Positions 63,660-64,000 of a stretch of DNA of 64,000 nt are shown here, piece after piece; position 1 is the first letter of the stretch; every line of letters starts with the position of its first letter. The notes below the pieces were generated by a model that saw only the letters and a list, made by a program, of their open reading frames with translations, did no database searches and had not been told where the DNA came from. The stretch is from the NCBI GenBank assembly GCA_035610835.1, contig CM069449.1:14084531-14148530 (forward strand), given 5' to 3'. Both the position numbers and the translations under genes were made by a program. The stretch is from Ophiura sarsii. Lineage: Eukaryota; Echinodermata; Ophiuroidea; Amphilepidida; Ophiuridae.

Positions 63660-64000
63660 GTAAGGATAATAAAGGATGGGGGGCACCATTAAAAATTTAA
63701 TCCTGGCGAATGTTTGGAAGAGGTGGATGGAGAGGGTATCTGTCACAAGTGTATTTAATCATCTACAAAAACTGTTGTTGTTGTTTTTCTAAAATCAAAG
63801 CACAGAAGTAACTATGAGAAAAATTGGGATGCAAAATTGTGCCAAAGGTTGGGCTACTTACCCAACCTATGTACAAATTAACCAATGATTTGGGCTACTT
63901 TTAGCTGTAGGCGGCAACGTAAATAGCACTTGTGCCTTGCCTTGGAGGGATGTTAGTTGGCAACACTGATTCTGAATGAAATTGTGGTAGTTATATTTGT

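Noticed and set aside
1038..63659. Ordinary axonemal dynein heavy chain (DNAH)
   Set aside because: The P-loop and Walker B of AAA1 are absent at exact alignment positions, and the linker has large insertions. Kept as the alternative name only.

Overview
This is a eukaryotic, animal-type genomic window: short exons with GT-AG introns, tRNA-derived SINEs, non-LTR retrotransposon tails, many small terminal-inverted-repeat elements and TRIM-family genes. The repeat style (SINE tails ending in gcgctatataaat plus ATT repeats, RING/B-box/propeller TRIM paralogues, a GIY-YIG retroelement) suggests an invertebrate deuterostome such as an echinoderm or hemichordate. The species cannot be fixed from sequence alone.

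One host gene dominates. From 1038 to 63659 on the + strand I could chain 40 exons whose splice phases all agree, giving about 2,217 codons of a dynein-heavy-chain-like protein. It runs from the linker through AAA1-AAA4 and into the stalk and tip; both ends of the gene lie outside the window. The AAA1 Walker A and Walker B motifs are destroyed, AAA2 and AAA3 keep good P-loops, and AAA4 is again degenerate. The linker carries Ser/Gly/Arg-rich insertions. This matches a DNHD1-like (dynein heavy chain domain-containing 1) protein better than an axonemal motor.

The unusual feature of the gene is repeated duplication of exon ends with their 5' splice sites into the following intron. Exon 13 has four extra near-identical 108-bp copies. 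Exon 33 has four fresh and about three decayed copies. Exons 4, 6, 10 and 20 each have a decayed relic downstream, and exon 22 has a duplicated acceptor upstream. In exons 13 and 33 only the first donor keeps the reading frame; any later donor adds an immediate in-frame stop.

The introns are crowded with mobile DNA. At 16971-19345 is a Penelope-like element with an intact 619-codon reverse transcriptase/GIY-YIG reading frame and, just after it, a sequence matching the hammerhead ribozyme core. The intron at 26838-29923 holds a four-level nest of transposons. A 2.2-kb hAT-type element (46012-48257, perfect 8-bp target duplication) carries a minisatellite alternating between 115 and 120 bp. Other TIR elements have TA, TTAA, TATAA, 8-bp or 11-bp target duplications.

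The largest intron (50538-62763) contains a roughly 5.2-kb tandem segmental duplication. Each unit carries one intact, apparently single-exon TRIM-type E3 ligase gene on the - strand, antisense to the dynein-like gene. Because the two units are paralogous, each serves as an empty-site reference that dates later insertions in the other.
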